A stretch of DNA of 64,000 nt, from contig NZ_CP081848.1 of NCBI RefSeq assembly GCF_018982885.2, positions 496,001-560,000 of the forward strand. The letters are read 5' to 3'. The notes under the pieces were generated by a model. That model ran no database searches. It saw only the letters and a list, made by a program, of their open reading frames with translations, and was not told the origin of the DNA. Made by a program: the position numbers and the translations under genes. Shown piece by piece: positions 44,892 through 55,452 of the stretch. Within the stretch, counting starts at the first letter, position 1. Every line of letters begins with the position of its first letter. Origin of the DNA: Polymorphobacter megasporae. Lineage in GTDB: Bacteria; Pseudomonadota; Alphaproteobacteria; Sphingomonadales; Sphingomonadaceae.

Positions 44892-44923
44892 CACTCCCAC
44901 AGGGACGCAACCCTGTGGGAGTG
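44892..44923. repeat. Perfect 13-bp inverted repeat, 6-nt loop
   Basis: CACTCCCACAGGG at 44892-44904 and its exact reverse complement at 44911-44923, separated by ACGCAA. GC-rich stem without a T run on either side. Confidence 0.9.
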
Positions 44924-45257
44924 AGATCCGAGCCCGATGAGCCAGCGCCCGTCGGATTCGACTTCCGCTTTCGCGATCAGTCTGGACATATGCGTATCCG
45001 GGACGATTCGCACATGCGGCTTGCGATGTAAAGTGGTGCTGCAAACGCGGAGAAGGCCATGTCCATCTTGGGCTGGCACGATCTGCGGATCTATCCTCCT
45101 CGAGGCGCAACTGCGCGTCGCAGGATGATCTCGCTTCGAAAGAGATCCGATCTTTCGATCGGTTCCGACTTGGACGAGGATCCGTAGGGTTTCCAATCGT
45201 GCGGGGCCGTTCCGGTGAAAACCGGGGCGGCTTCGCCGCGGACAGGAGGAGGACGAC

Positions 45258-46019
45258 TTGGTCATCGATCTCGACATCTCGATACCCCGCACTTCCGTCG
45301 GGAGAATCGTCGACGTGGTGCGCGTGTTGGTCGCCTCGGAGCGCAGCCTAACGCGCGATGAGATCTCAGAGAAGATGAAGCTGAAGGCCAACACGGGAAG
45401 CGCCAACAATCGTGTCATCTCCGCACGACAGTTCGGTGCGATTTTCGCCAAGAAGGGTCATGGGTTCCTTCCGACCGAACTGGGTCGTCGCCTCGCGGTG
45501 GTCAAACCTGCGAAAACCGACCTTCTCGAGGCAATCAGAACCGTTCCCATGTTCGCCTGGGTCCTCGACCGGTTTGGAGGCGATCCCGGGGCGATCGCCG
45601 ATGACGATCTCAAGAGTGGATTCCTTGAGGGTGGTTTGCCCGACGCCGACGTCGAGCGTGCCGTCGACGTTCTCCGTCGATCCCTCGCTTATGCCGCGGA
45701 CCCGACGAAGCGGCTGACCATGCCCACCAAGGCAGTCGATTCCGTCGTTATCGGGACTCATGCGCCGGACGATTTTGGTCGGACAGCAACCCCGGTTCCG
45801 CCCGAATACGATGACGGCAAAAGGATTGCCGTGCTAGACAAGGCCGCCGTGACGCAGTCTCCTTCATCGGGATCTCAAAGATCCTTTGCGGAAATCCCTA
45901 TCGTAAGAGCAGCTCTCGATCTGGTACCGGACGAAGGTGCGGTATGGCCTTCCGATCGAAAGGACGCGTGGCTGAAGATGATCGCGAGTGTGATCAACCT
46001 GACGCACAACGAGCCCTGA
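45258..46019 (+). CDS. Winged-helix-like hypothetical protein
   Basis: A 253-residue protein starting at TTG with AGGAGGAGG a few bases upstream. The N-terminal half looks like a winged helix (VGRIVDVVRVLVASERSLTRDEISEKMKLKANTGSANNRVISARQFGAIFAKKGHGFLPTELGRRLAVV), followed by helical DADVERAVDVLRRSLAYA. Similar wHTH-like proteins of unknown function occur beside defence genes. It is convergent with the large nuclease-NACHT gene and could be its regulator or partner. Confidence 0.65.
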   Translation: MVIDLDISIPRTSVGRIVDVVRVLVASERSLTRDEISEKMKLKANTGSANNRVISARQFGAIFAKKGHGFLPTELGRRLAVVKPAKTDLLEAIRTVPMFAWVLDRFGGDPGAIADDDLKSGFLEGGLPDADVERAVDVLRRSLAYAADPTKRLTMPTKAVDSVVIGTHAPDDFGRTATPVPPEYDDGKRIAVLDKAAVTQSPSSGSQRSFAEIPIVRAALDLVPDEGAVWPSDRKDAWLKMIASVINLTHNEP

Positions 46020-46127
46020 ACCCTGCAGTTCGCTACTCTACCCGCTTGGAACTGAATGCATTTCCACACTGAACGTCGGCCGATCTTGGAAAGCGTAGGA
46101 GAACCGTCGCCGTAATCGATCCGCCGG

Positions 46128-49100
46128 TCAGTCGCCGGAATGAAGCGCGTCGAGGAGTGACGTTCTGACGGCGCGAATCCGGTTCGCGACCGCGTCGTAT
46201 CCGGCAAGCGGAAGGATCTGCTCTCGGGCGATCGTGGCCAGCAAGTCACCGACCTTCGCCCGATCGTCCTTTTCGAGTATTCCGGCTGCGGCGAGGAACC
46301 TTGGAACGCTCGCCAACACGCTCGGGTGCGAAGAAATCTTGATCATCCCGCGGAACAAAGCAGCAACCTCTGGATCGCGCCGGAGCCGCGCCTCGATGGC
46401 GATGTTGGTGATCTTCTGCGCGTCGAACTGCGTCTGATATGGACGGGTAACGAGATCCGTAACCAAACTGACGAAACCGGCCGCGTTCTCCATGGAAGCC
46501 GCCAAGTGGACGGCCAAAGCCCATTCACCGAAGTAAGGCCCGTCGTCCGTCGTGCGCTTGAACTCGTCAAGTGCCGGATGTCCCGGGGAATGGATTGCCA
46601 GTGTGAGGATGGAGGACGCGGATTGCCTTGTCCGCATCTCTTCGACCAGCCGCTCGCCAACCGATTCGTCGCCGTCGAACTGATCGGCCAGAACGAGCGC
46701 GATCTCGCCCGTGATCGCAATCTGGTTGTTGTAGTGTTGGGAATCGAGCATCCTGAGGCAACACGACAACAGGAGTGGACTTCGTGGCTGGAGTAGCGCG
46801 AGCATACGGATCGCCGTCGGCGTAGCAGCCATCGATCCGTCCTCCGCCGAGGCGATGAACTCGGCCGTCGCCGCCTCCGAAAGGGAGGCGCCTTCGGCCA
46901 GGACATCTCCTATGCCGAAGTCGTTGAAGGTCGAGAGTCGCTCCTTGAGCGTATCGCCGAAGACGTCGCGGAACCGTTGCCAGTTCTCGCACATCAGCCG
47001 TTTGACGTCGGCGATCCGATGCATCGGCGAGCTGACGACCAGATTCGCGAGCTTCCCGTTTTCGCGCAGGGTTGCGACGCGGTCGAGTTCGCCGATGATC
47101 GTCGCCCCCGCGAGCGCCGCCGCACGGCGCGGTTCCAGGCGGAAGCCGTAGCTGAGGAGATCGTTCAGGAGTTTGGGAAGGACCTCATCCTTCCGCCCCT
47201 CGCCACTCAACCGACGGTGATGAGCGATGGAGAGGCGCGTCATCAACTCCGGATCGCTTTCGCCATCGTAGTCTTCAACGATCGCACCAAGGGCAGTCCC
47301 GGCGCCGCCAGTCACCGCCGTCTCCGCGATGACCGTTCTCAGCTCCAACGGCAGCGGGGTGGCCGCACGCAGGAGCGACCCGCGGATGTCCGGCTCGAAC
47401 CAGAGGTCGACTGCCAGAGTTTCGAAAGGCGGATCGCGTGCGAGAAGCAGGTCCCTCGCAAGCGCCAGAACGTCGGGGTGTACCTTGAAGCTCCGGCACA
47501 GGATGGGCAACGAGGAGATCAAGTCCCGCGGCTCGGTAGCCAGCAGGATCGCGACCGCCTCGTCGTCGGTGCCGTCGCACCCGCATGCCTCGAATCCGAC
47601 CGCGAGCAGGTCGCGGCGCACGGCGGGGTCCCGGCCGAGACTGATCAACCTCCGGCGACAGGCGGCGTGATCGGGCTCGATCATCGGCATCATCGCGCCG
47701 AGGTTGAAGAGGCGTCGGTCGGGCCAACTGCGTATTTCGCTGAAAAGTCCGTCGACTGCCGCGTCATCGGTGCCCCAACCCGATACCAGCGCCTTCACAG
47801 CCCAATGCTTCTGGATGCTGGTGTCGTCGCGCGCGATCTCGATGAGGACGTCGCGAAGCCGCTCATCGGGCACCGTTGCAACGAGACCGCTGAGCTCCCG
47901 GAGGTCGATGAGGCGGTTGTTAGGTTCCATCCAGTAGGCGACGGCCGCCTCGCGGAGAAGCGGATCCTGCTTGGCGAACCGGCCTACCCCCACCCAGAAG
48001 CCATTCATTCCCATCGTGCTGAACTTCACCTTGCCGGTCAACGCGCCCAGAAGCCACCGTCGCACCTTCGGATTTGAAGCCGAACAGTTGAGCAAGTAGA
48101 CCTGGGCTGAGGTATATTCCCAGATCGACGCTTGGCTCGGTTCGACTCTCGCCAACGCGCCGTCGATCAGGGCGTCGTCGTCGGGCCAGTATCTGACAAG
48201 CAGCTCCGTTACATGCGGCGTGTCCGCCCAGTCCAGCCCGGACCAGGTACCGTCGAGCGACAACACCTCGTCACGCGTTTCGGTGGTCGTCTGACCGCGT
48301 GCCGCAAGGCCGCCAATCGCTATGATGCGGAGCGCCGGATAGGTCGAGCGACGGGCTTCGACCAGCAGCGCTTCAAGGCGCGGATGTTGCGGCCAGCCTG
48401 CAAGCAGGCTCTCGAGCATGGTCGCAGCCACCGAAGGCTGGGCACCAATGGACATCGCGTCGACAAGCCGATCGGCGGCAGCGACGGCGTCCGGGTGAAG
48501 GCGGGCGTAAGCCGTAGCGGCGGCACGCTGAGTGGCGCGATCCTCGTCGTACAGAGCCCTCCACACGGCATCGGCGACGTCGCTCGCGGTCGGCCACGTT
48601 CCCAACGCCATTATCAGGCCAGAGCGGTTCGAGGCGCGCGACGGAGTCCAGCTCGGCAAACGCTCTTCGACCATGGCACCGAGCGACGGGTCGCCGAACC
48701 CCTTCAGCGCGGACCGCAAGGCGTCCTCACGGGCAGGCATCCAGTCCCCAATCTCGACGAGCCTGATGGCTTCCTGCACCAGCCGCTGGGCGGTTCCAGG
48801 CGAACGCCCGGCAGAGAGAAAGCCGATTTCGGCCAAAAGGCCGCTACGATAGGCAGTCCCGAGTGGGCCTACCTCGGCTTCCTCGATCGAGGCGACGAGG
48901 CTGTCGACCTCGTTCCTGCGCGGGATCATCCCGAGTAGGTTCACGATCACGTTGCGCCAGCGCGGATTTCCCGCTTCGTCGCCAACGAATCGGCATATGC
49001 GATCGAAGGGAAAGCCCCCCAGATGCTCGGCGCTCAGGAATTCCTCGAAACTCGCATGCGCGAAGCCGATTTCTCCGGGAGCCTTCTCGACGAGCATTCC

Positions 49101-50956
49101 CCGCGTCTCGGCATTCACCGCAAGTATTTCGGCTGCACCAATGCCCGCTCTCGCTGCTTCCATCCCGAAGCCCGCGGCGGACTGCAGGAACCCGCTGAGC
49201 AGCGACCGCGCGCGGGCGATGGGCACGCCGGCGTCACCACCTTCGCTTCGCAGCGAGAAGGCAAGATACGCGATCGCCGCCCGCCGATGTTCCGGGTCTT
49301 CGATTTGACGAAAACGCGGCTCGACGTCCCCGGCCGCCGTCGCCCGGCTGTTGGGATGCGATTCCAGCAGAAGCGCCACCAGCTGGCGGTAAGCTTCGAT
49401 TCTACTGCGCGGCAACATTTGAGTGCGTAGGCTCAGGGTGACGAGGCCGATCAGCAGGAGCGGCGTCTCGGCCAACGCTATTAGGCTGCGGTCGCGCGCG
49501 AGTTCGGCCATAAACCGAGCCGTGCGATCGGGTTGGTGCGGCGACCCTGCCTGCGGCGCTTCACGCAGGGGCGCTGCGTATCTATCGAACCAACGGGCAG
49601 CAATCGAAGCCTGCTGTACGGTCGAGAGAGGAGCGATCTCGGCGCGTCGCCAATCCGATGGGAGGTTGCCGATGGGCGCCATGCCCCGCGGTCGTCCGGT
49701 GACGATCGTCGGGATCTCGTGCGTCTGAACCGTCGTCACCAAGATCGACAACGCCGTCCGGGCGGCCTGCTCGTTCGACCACTCGTCGAGCCCGTCGACC
49801 AACAAGAGGATCCGACGTTCGTCGATCGCCCGATCGAGCAGATCGATCAGGTCTGCTGTTAGGAATGGCTGCAGCGAGCGACGGACGATGCTCTTCAGGC
49901 CGACGTCAGCGCCGTGTGCGGCAACCTCCCTCGACCAGCGGGCGAACGAGAGGTGTAGCGGCAGTAGCCGGCCCCAACGGTCGGCGATACCCGGGAAGAT
50001 GCTCTGACCGTGGAGCAGGTCGAGAGCGATGGATCGCAGTAGTGTGCTTTTGCCCGCGCCGGCGTCGCCGATGACGACCAGCGGTCACCGGTCGTCATCC
50101 AATCTCGCATTTTCGTGCGGCGCGTCCGGGTGGTGGCGCCAGGTCTTACCCTCTCCTCCTCGCCACTGCCGGTTCGTTCCCCTTGGTCACGCAGCCGATC
50201 CCGATGACCGGCGTCGATCGAACCATCCTCGCGGACCAGGAGATCGGGTGCCAGGAAACGCTCCAGTATCGTCAGAGCGCGTGTTCCCCGGTCGTCGTCG
50301 ATCGAACCGAAGCTGCCAGGATCGATGTACTGGAAATGTTCGGCATAGACCCGCGCGATCTGAGCACGCACCCGCGCAAGCGCCGCTCCATCCAATCTCG
50401 ACCCCAGCTGCAACGCCGCCTCGCGACCGAGGAGGGCTTCGACCCACGCCCGACCGAAGAAATCGTCGATAAGTTCCGGCCGGGCCCTAAGGCATGCCGT
50501 CAGCGCCTCTCCGTCGAGCGCGACGAACTCGACCCCGGCGTCGCCGAGCCTTTCCGCGAGGGCTTCAATCTCCTTCTGTAGCGCGGTCGACCGCAGGGAA
50601 GCTTGTACCGTCAAGACGAATCGAACCGCGGGCTTGGCCCAAGCCCCCCGCTCGAACGCCTCAACCGACTCCCGAAGCTCTGTCACCCCGAACCGCCGAT
50701 GCCGTTTCGCCTGCCAGCACTCGTATCGGCCATCGAAGCGACGAGCGAATATGTCGATGCCCTGTTGCGCCTCTCCCGGCAGACCATACCGCGCGCAGTG
50801 CGTTATCGCAGCATCGCTCTGCGCGAGCCTGTGGCACAGACGTTCGAAATTCTCCCATGTAAGCTCGCCGAAGGGCAATCTGGTCAAGCGGCTGACCGTC
50901 GGTGGCAAGACCACGGCATCGGGCGGAGCCAGAATGCCGTGCGGCTCGTCGCTCAA
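46128..50956 (-). pseudogene. Nuclease-NACHT-repeat defence protein, split by a frameshift
   Basis: One gene of about 1,600 codons read in two frames. The first part (from TTG 50956) carries a nuclease domain: GIDIF (Asp68) and WQAK (Gln82, Lys84), the Mrr/Cap4-type PD-(D/E)XK variant. The second part begins LVVIGDAGAGKSTLL (Walker A at 50043-50069), then ILLLVDGLDEW (Walker B), a NACHT winged-helix region and ~900 residues of helical repeats. The frames meet at 50082-50090: a missing base (GGTGACCG then CTGGTC) and an in-frame TGA at 50085 break the protein. Two partial products would be made from 50956 and from a TTG at 49805, the second lacking Walker A. Nuclease-STAND NTPases of this type (Avs/bNACHT) sense phage proteins. 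It is disabled unless the shift is a sequencing error or programmed. Confidence 0.82.
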
Positions 50957-51404
50957 GACCGTACTATCCGCATGCCCGATTTGCCTGGCCGAATTCCATA
51001 CGTCCCCACAAACCGTCGACGACCCGGCTAAGAAAGGGACAATGCGTCGCTCCCTTTGACCTCAGTTTAGCTTGATCCGAAGTCGGTTCAAGCCGGATCG
51101 ATCACTGTCTCCCATTCAAGGCATCGAGGCCTGTCGACGATGATCGGTTGTCCACCTCCCTCCGTTGGGGACCGCAGTCAGACTTCAAGCCGCCCCGCAC
51201 CGGCCTGTCCTCCCCGTTGGACTGCTCCAATTGCGGCGAGCGCGGCGTTCCCGCGCGACGACGGACGTCGTCCAGACGTTGGTGGTGGTGCGTTCGGCAG
51301 ATCTGGTCCGTCATGGGCTAGCTAGACGACTTTCATCGGTGTATCCCTACTGTGGCTGCGACAACCTATCCGGTCCTTGGGCTTCATTCGGCAGCCCACC
51401 CAGT
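50957..51404. other. Intergenic stretch, 448 bp
   Basis: Leader of the nuclease-NACHT gene. No other gene supported. Confidence 0.4.
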
Positions 51405-52430
51405 CTAGTCCGCTGGCGCCTCGTGGAGTGCCGGCCCGATGACGGAACCCGATACGTCGAAGAAGACGAGTGGCGATCCGACGTCGAACACCGTGCCATA
51501 ATGTCCCGGGTGAACGCCGAAGATTTTCATGTCGTCGGTAAAGAGGTCGAAGCCGACAACGCGGCCGATCGCCATGCCTCGGGCTACGACGATTACGGTA
51601 TCCGGGATGCGGCTCCCGGACACGGTGAGGGTCCCGGCATCCCACGTCGCCTTATCATCCAACCGGCAGTTGCACGTCACCAAGCCTTCAGAACGTCGGA
51701 TGATCATTCCTGGGATGGCGCCGGTCCGCGAGGCGCCGAGATCAATCGCCTGGGCTCTGCCCATCTCTTCCAGCACGCTGCCGAGCGAGCGTCGTCCTCG
51801 TGCCAGTAATCTGAGCGTGAACGATTCTACCGCACCGGCGGCGTTCGCCGCGCGCAGAGCATCCGCTCGTGAACGCAGAACCCACTGATGCGCCATGTGC
51901 TCGCGCAGAGTGTCCACTGTATCGGCTTGGTTCCTAATCTTCAGATAGTGCCGGCACACGTCGAGGTCGACGTCGTACCCGGTCGTTTCGATCGTCACGA
52001 AGCACGGATCTTCCGGCATCGTGACCAGCTGATCCTGGGCCGTAACATCGATCAATTCCAACGCGCGGCTGGAAGCGCTGCGAAGTGCAAGTGTATCTTC
52101 ACAGGCGATCCGCACATTCTCGATGCGTCGCGCTACCTCGTCCCCAGCACGTCGGCAATCCGCGACGACCTTCGCGAACATCTCCGCCACGTCAAGGATC
52201 GACGCGTCCGTTTTCGCGATGTGCAGGCGGGCCAGGAATACGAAGCGTCGCCTGTGACCCTGCGGCATCGTCAGTGTCGCTTCGCACTCCAGTCCACCGT
52301 CGATCCACCTGTAGAAGCCGAAATCACTCGTCCTCACCCTGACGTCGTCGACGCCCGCAAGCGCTAGCTCTCCGTTGACCGCATCGACCAAAGCCGCGCG
52401 TCCAGCGTTTTCAGGCGACCGGTCCATCAT
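51405..52430 (-). CDS. Hypothetical protein
   Basis: A 341-residue soluble protein with no domain I recognise. The first half is mixed (DFGFYRWIDGGLECEATLTMPQGHRRRFVFLARLHIA), and the C-terminal half is beta-rich (TGAIPGMIIRRSEGLVTCNCRLDD, DTVIVVARGMAIGRVVGFDLF). The ATG at 52430 has AGGAG six bases upstream; the longer frame adds 14 residues. It lies upstream of the nuclease-NACHT gene on the same strand with a 448-base gap, so it may be part of that defence unit. Confidence 0.68.
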   Translation of the reverse strand: MMDRSPENAGRAALVDAVNGELALAGVDDVRVRTSDFGFYRWIDGGLECEATLTMPQGHRRRFVFLARLHIAKTDASILDVAEMFAKVVADCRRAGDEVARRIENVRIACEDTLALRSASSRALELIDVTAQDQLVTMPEDPCFVTIETTGYDVDLDVCRHYLKIRNQADTVDTLREHMAHQWVLRSRADALRAANAAGAVESFTLRLLARGRRSLGSVLEEMGRAQAIDLGASRTGAIPGMIIRRSEGLVTCNCRLDDKATWDAGTLTVSGSRIPDTVIVVARGMAIGRVVGFDLFTDDMKIFGVHPGHYGTVFDVGSPLVFFDVSGSVIGPALHEAPAD

Positions 52431-53255
52431 GTTCGCTCCTGTATTCTGGTATGATGTGCAACATTCCAACATCTTCGCTGAGCGCTTGCTGCGGCTGAAA
52501 ACTGGACTTCGGAGGGGGATCCCCCGGCGCGATCCGGGCGTTCTACGCTCTGATGGAGGTTGACCCTATCGGCCAGCACCCGCGCCTCCACGAAGGCAGC
52601 GTCGAGGGTACTGTCGCCGCTCAGCCACGGCAGACAGCCGGGACCTTCCGCGGATGCAGACGGCACGCGCCAGCATCGTCCGTGCGGGCCTTCCGTCGTC
52701 CGATCGGCGGAGATGCTGAGTTTATTGCTGATATCATGACAGGACCACGTCGCATCGACGATACGCTTGAGACCGTCGCGGGTGCTTTGGACGATCGCCT
52801 TCTCCAGGCGGTGCTCGTAGCAGTCCGAACGACGATGCCTTCGTACCGTGCCTTCGCCAACTTCCGGTCTGCGCCGGGTGGCCGATACTGGCGATCTCAC
52901 CTCGGTGGTCGATCGGTCCCCGATGCCGCCACTGCTCCGACGACGTGGTCGTGAACGGAGACACTTGCCCATATCGGACGTAAGCTCGACCCGTTAGGCC
53001 GAAGTCGTATGCATTGCGAGCGTTTCGACGATGAGGTTGAAACCGGGTAGTTCAGCTCCACAGGTGAGCATACCTTCGTCAGGTCCTCGGCGGACGCAGC
53101 ATCGTCGAGCCTTCTCGCGTCGGACACGATAGTCCTTCTTTGCTTAGATGCGGACTATGCGATGGGGCTGGCGACGACGGCGCGTATCGATCAGTCTTGC
53201 TTCGCCGCCGAAACGGATCCACATTAGCGTCAATGCATTCGCAAGGCGGAATCGG
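52431..53255. other. Gene-free stretch, 825 bp
   Basis: Frames of 130-180 codons on both strands overlap one another, are Arg/Ser-rich and show no motif. I see no gene. Confidence 0.4.
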
Positions 53256-53615
53256 ATGGAAGTCAGCATCACAGGTGTTTACGGCCACGGCGACGCCAGC
53301 AAGGAGCACGTGATGCTGTCGGTCGACAGCGACTGCGACCTTGGCGGCTATATTCTGGCAGACACGACTTACGTCGAGCCGAACAGGGTATCGAACGAAT
53401 TGCGCCACATGTTCTGGTTCCCCACCAAGCGGGTTGTGGCTGGCGACACCGTCGTGTTGCGGACATGTGCAGGGACACAGACCGAGGAAAAGCGTGAACT
53501 TGGGAGCACTAGGCACCGCTTCTACTGGGGACTGGAAGTTGCTGTCTGGAACGATACCGGAGATGTGGCGATACTCTTTGAGATAGCCGAATGGGCTTTC
53601 CGAATAGCAAAATGA
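53256..53615 (+). CDS. Hypothetical beta-rich protein
   Basis: A 119-residue protein with mainly beta-strand composition (MEVSITGVYGHGDASKEHVMLSVDSDCDLGGYILADTTY, VAGDTVVLRTCAG, HRFYWGLEVAVWNDTGDVAILFE). It resembles the beta-sandwich (lamin-tail-like) proteins sometimes found with defence genes, but this is a weak impression. The ATG at 53256 starts where the composition becomes protein-like; the frame runs to 53148. Confidence 0.6.
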   Translation: MEVSITGVYGHGDASKEHVMLSVDSDCDLGGYILADTTYVEPNRVSNELRHMFWFPTKRVVAGDTVVLRTCAGTQTEEKRELGSTRHRFYWGLEVAVWNDTGDVAILFEIAEWAFRIAK

Positions 53616-53777
53616 CCGCTTGGCGGCAGACACGAGCGAGCCCGGCTGTCCGACTTTTGACTGATGACGCCCAAGGTATGGAAGCCGCGGGATAGGCGAC
53701 TTGGCATGGAAAGCGTAGAGGCAGCTTATAGCCGGGACTTATGGAAAGCCCTTACTCATTTGAGTACGCTGATCTCA

Positions 53778-53897
53778 ATGAGACCTCCTTACTCGCCTCG
53801 ATTGCAAACAGCACGGCTCATTTTACGTCCGCCAATCGAAGCCGACCTGGAGGGTGGGGCAGCTTTCGATAACGATGAAAGGGCGACGAGATACTGA
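53778..53897 (+). pseudogene. GNAT acetyltransferase N-terminal fragment cut by IS
   Basis: A 39-codon frame starting [39 protein letters not shown], the opening of a RimJ/RimL-type GNAT acetyltransferase. It ends at the TGA formed by the first bases of the IS3-family element (53895). The missing acetyl-CoA-binding part is not found on the other side of the element, so adjacent DNA was lost or rearranged. Confidence 0.75.
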
Positions 53898-54514
53898 CGT
53901 GACCCCCGGCTTTCATTCAGCGGCAACCAGAGACGGTTGGTGTTGTCGCGCACGGGCGCGTGCTTTTCGAGACCGGCGGCGAACGCCGCCGGGGTGGCGT
54001 AGCCGAGCGAGGAGTGCGGCCGCTCGGTGTTGTAGTCGTCGACCCAGCGGGCGAGGATCGCTTGGGCCTGGCCGATCGTGAAGAACAGCGTCTCGTTGAG
54101 CAGCTCGTCGCGCATGCGACCGTTGAAGCTTTCGACGAACCCGTTCTGGGTCGGCTTGCCTGGCGCGATGTAGTGCCACTCGATGCCGACGTCGCCACAC
54201 CAGGCCAGCACCGCGTTCGACGTCAGCTCAGTGCCATTATCGCTGACGATCATCTTGGGTGCGCCGCGCCTTGCGATCAGGTCGGTAAGCTCGCGGACCA
54301 CCCGCCTGCTTGAGATCGACGGGTCGACCACCGCTGCCAGACACTCGCGCGTCACATCATCGACGATGTTGAGCACGCGGAAGCGCCGTCCGGTGGCGAG
54401 CTGGTCATGGACGAAGTCGAGGCTCCATCGCTGTTTGGGCAGCGCGATCATGGGCGCAGGTGCCCGCGCGCCAACAGCGCGCTTACGTCCTTTGCGGCGA
54501 CGGACCGTCAGCCC
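53895..54514 (-). pseudogene. IS3 orfB transposase, 3' part
   Basis: C-terminal part of the IS3 DDE transposase. [22 protein letters not shown] and [12 protein letters not shown] give the D-D-E set, and [15 protein letters not shown] is the classic C-terminal box. It joins directly to the 5' part once the IS21 element and one AGCCC are removed. The open frame runs a little past the IS end into the GNAT remnant. Confidence 0.9.
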
Positions 54515-54591
54515 TGTCAACGGGCACCGAAGTTTCCCTAATTGTGGGCGTTTAAAATTCCCTAGGTCGGCGGCGGGTTAGGTTTCGGTGA

Positions 54592-55452
54592 TCAACCGGG
54601 TTGGTGATCGTCACGATCCTTTTTTGGCGGGCGTCCGCGTCGCCTGGGCTCGGCGGGCAGGTTGGCGAGATGGCTGGCGCGCAGGTTCTCGGGGATGAGA
54701 GCGGCATGCTCGCGCATGCGGTAGCTCGAGCCCTCGATCTGGATGACGACGGCGTGATGCAGGAGCCGGTCGAGGAGTGCTGTGGCGACGACCGGGCTGC
54801 CGAAGATGTCGCCCCATTCGGCGAAGCCTCGGTTCGAGGTGAGGATCATCGCGCCCTTTTCGTAGCGCGCGTTGACCAGCTGGAAGAACAGGTTGCCGCC
54901 GCCGGGCGTCACCGGCAGGTAGCCGATCTCGTCGACGACGAGCAGCGACGCCCGGCACAGGAAGCGGATGCGCTCGCGCAGGGTGCCTTCGCGCTCGGCC
55001 TTGGCGAGCTGAGCGACGAGGTCGGCGAGCGGGATGAAGTAGACGAGTCTGCCGGCGCGTACTGCCTCGACGGCAAGCGCGGTGGCGAGATGGCTTTTGC
55101 CGGTGCCCGGTGGCCCGAGCAGGTGGACGACCTCAGCACGCGGGATGAAGTCGAGCCCGGCGAGCGCCATGATGCGGTTGCGGTCGAGCGATGGCTGGAA
55201 CGAGAAGTCGAAGCCGGCGAGCGTCTTGACCACCGGCAGCCGCGCCATCCGCAGCGCCGCCTTGATCCGGCGGTTCTCCCGCAGCGACAGCTCCTCGAGC
55301 AGAAGCTCGTCGAGCGCTTCGATGCCGTCGATCTGGCCCTGCTCGATCCGGCGCAGCGTCGCGTCTAGCATCTCGAGCGCGCGGGGCATCTTCAGACCGA
55401 CGAGGCTGCGGCGGATGTTGTCGACGCGTCCCGAGGCGGCGAGCAGGGTCAT
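54592..55452 (-). CDS. istB: IS21 helper ATPase IstB
   Basis: A 286-residue AAA+ ATPase that assembles on target DNA and directs the IstA transposase. Walker A is GPPGTGKSHLA and Walker B LLVVDEIGYLP; MILTSNRGFAEWG and a C-terminal RRRGRPPKKD basic tail follow. Its ATG overlaps the istA stop by 4 bases (55449-55452). Length and motifs are those of an intact IstB. Confidence 0.95.
   Translation of the reverse strand: MTLLAASGRVDNIRRSLVGLKMPRALEMLDATLRRIEQGQIDGIEALDELLLEELSLRENRRIKAALRMARLPVVKTLAGFDFSFQPSLDRNRIMALAGLDFIPRAEVVHLLGPPGTGKSHLATALAVEAVRAGRLVYFIPLADLVAQLAKAEREGTLRERIRFLCRASLLVVDEIGYLPVTPGGGNLFFQLVNARYEKGAMILTSNRGFAEWGDIFGSPVVATALLDRLLHHAVVIQIEGSSYRMREHAALIPENLRASHLANLPAEPRRRGRPPKKDRDDHQPG

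Larger units (their letters stand above)
43944..45257. other. Gene-free 1.3 kb with two perfect hairpins
   Basis: No supported gene. It contains two long perfect inverted repeats, at 44048-44079 and 44892-44923, listed separately. A minus-strand frame at 44678-45451 runs through it but overlaps the next gene antisense and looks random. Confidence 0.5.

Noticed and set aside
44678-45451. 257-codon minus-strand frame
   Set aside because: It overlaps the start of the winged-helix gene antisense and is Ser/Arg-rich without motifs.
46977-48077. 366-codon plus-strand frame
   Set aside because: It is antisense to the NACHT repeat region; composition is Arg/Gln/His-rich with no domain.
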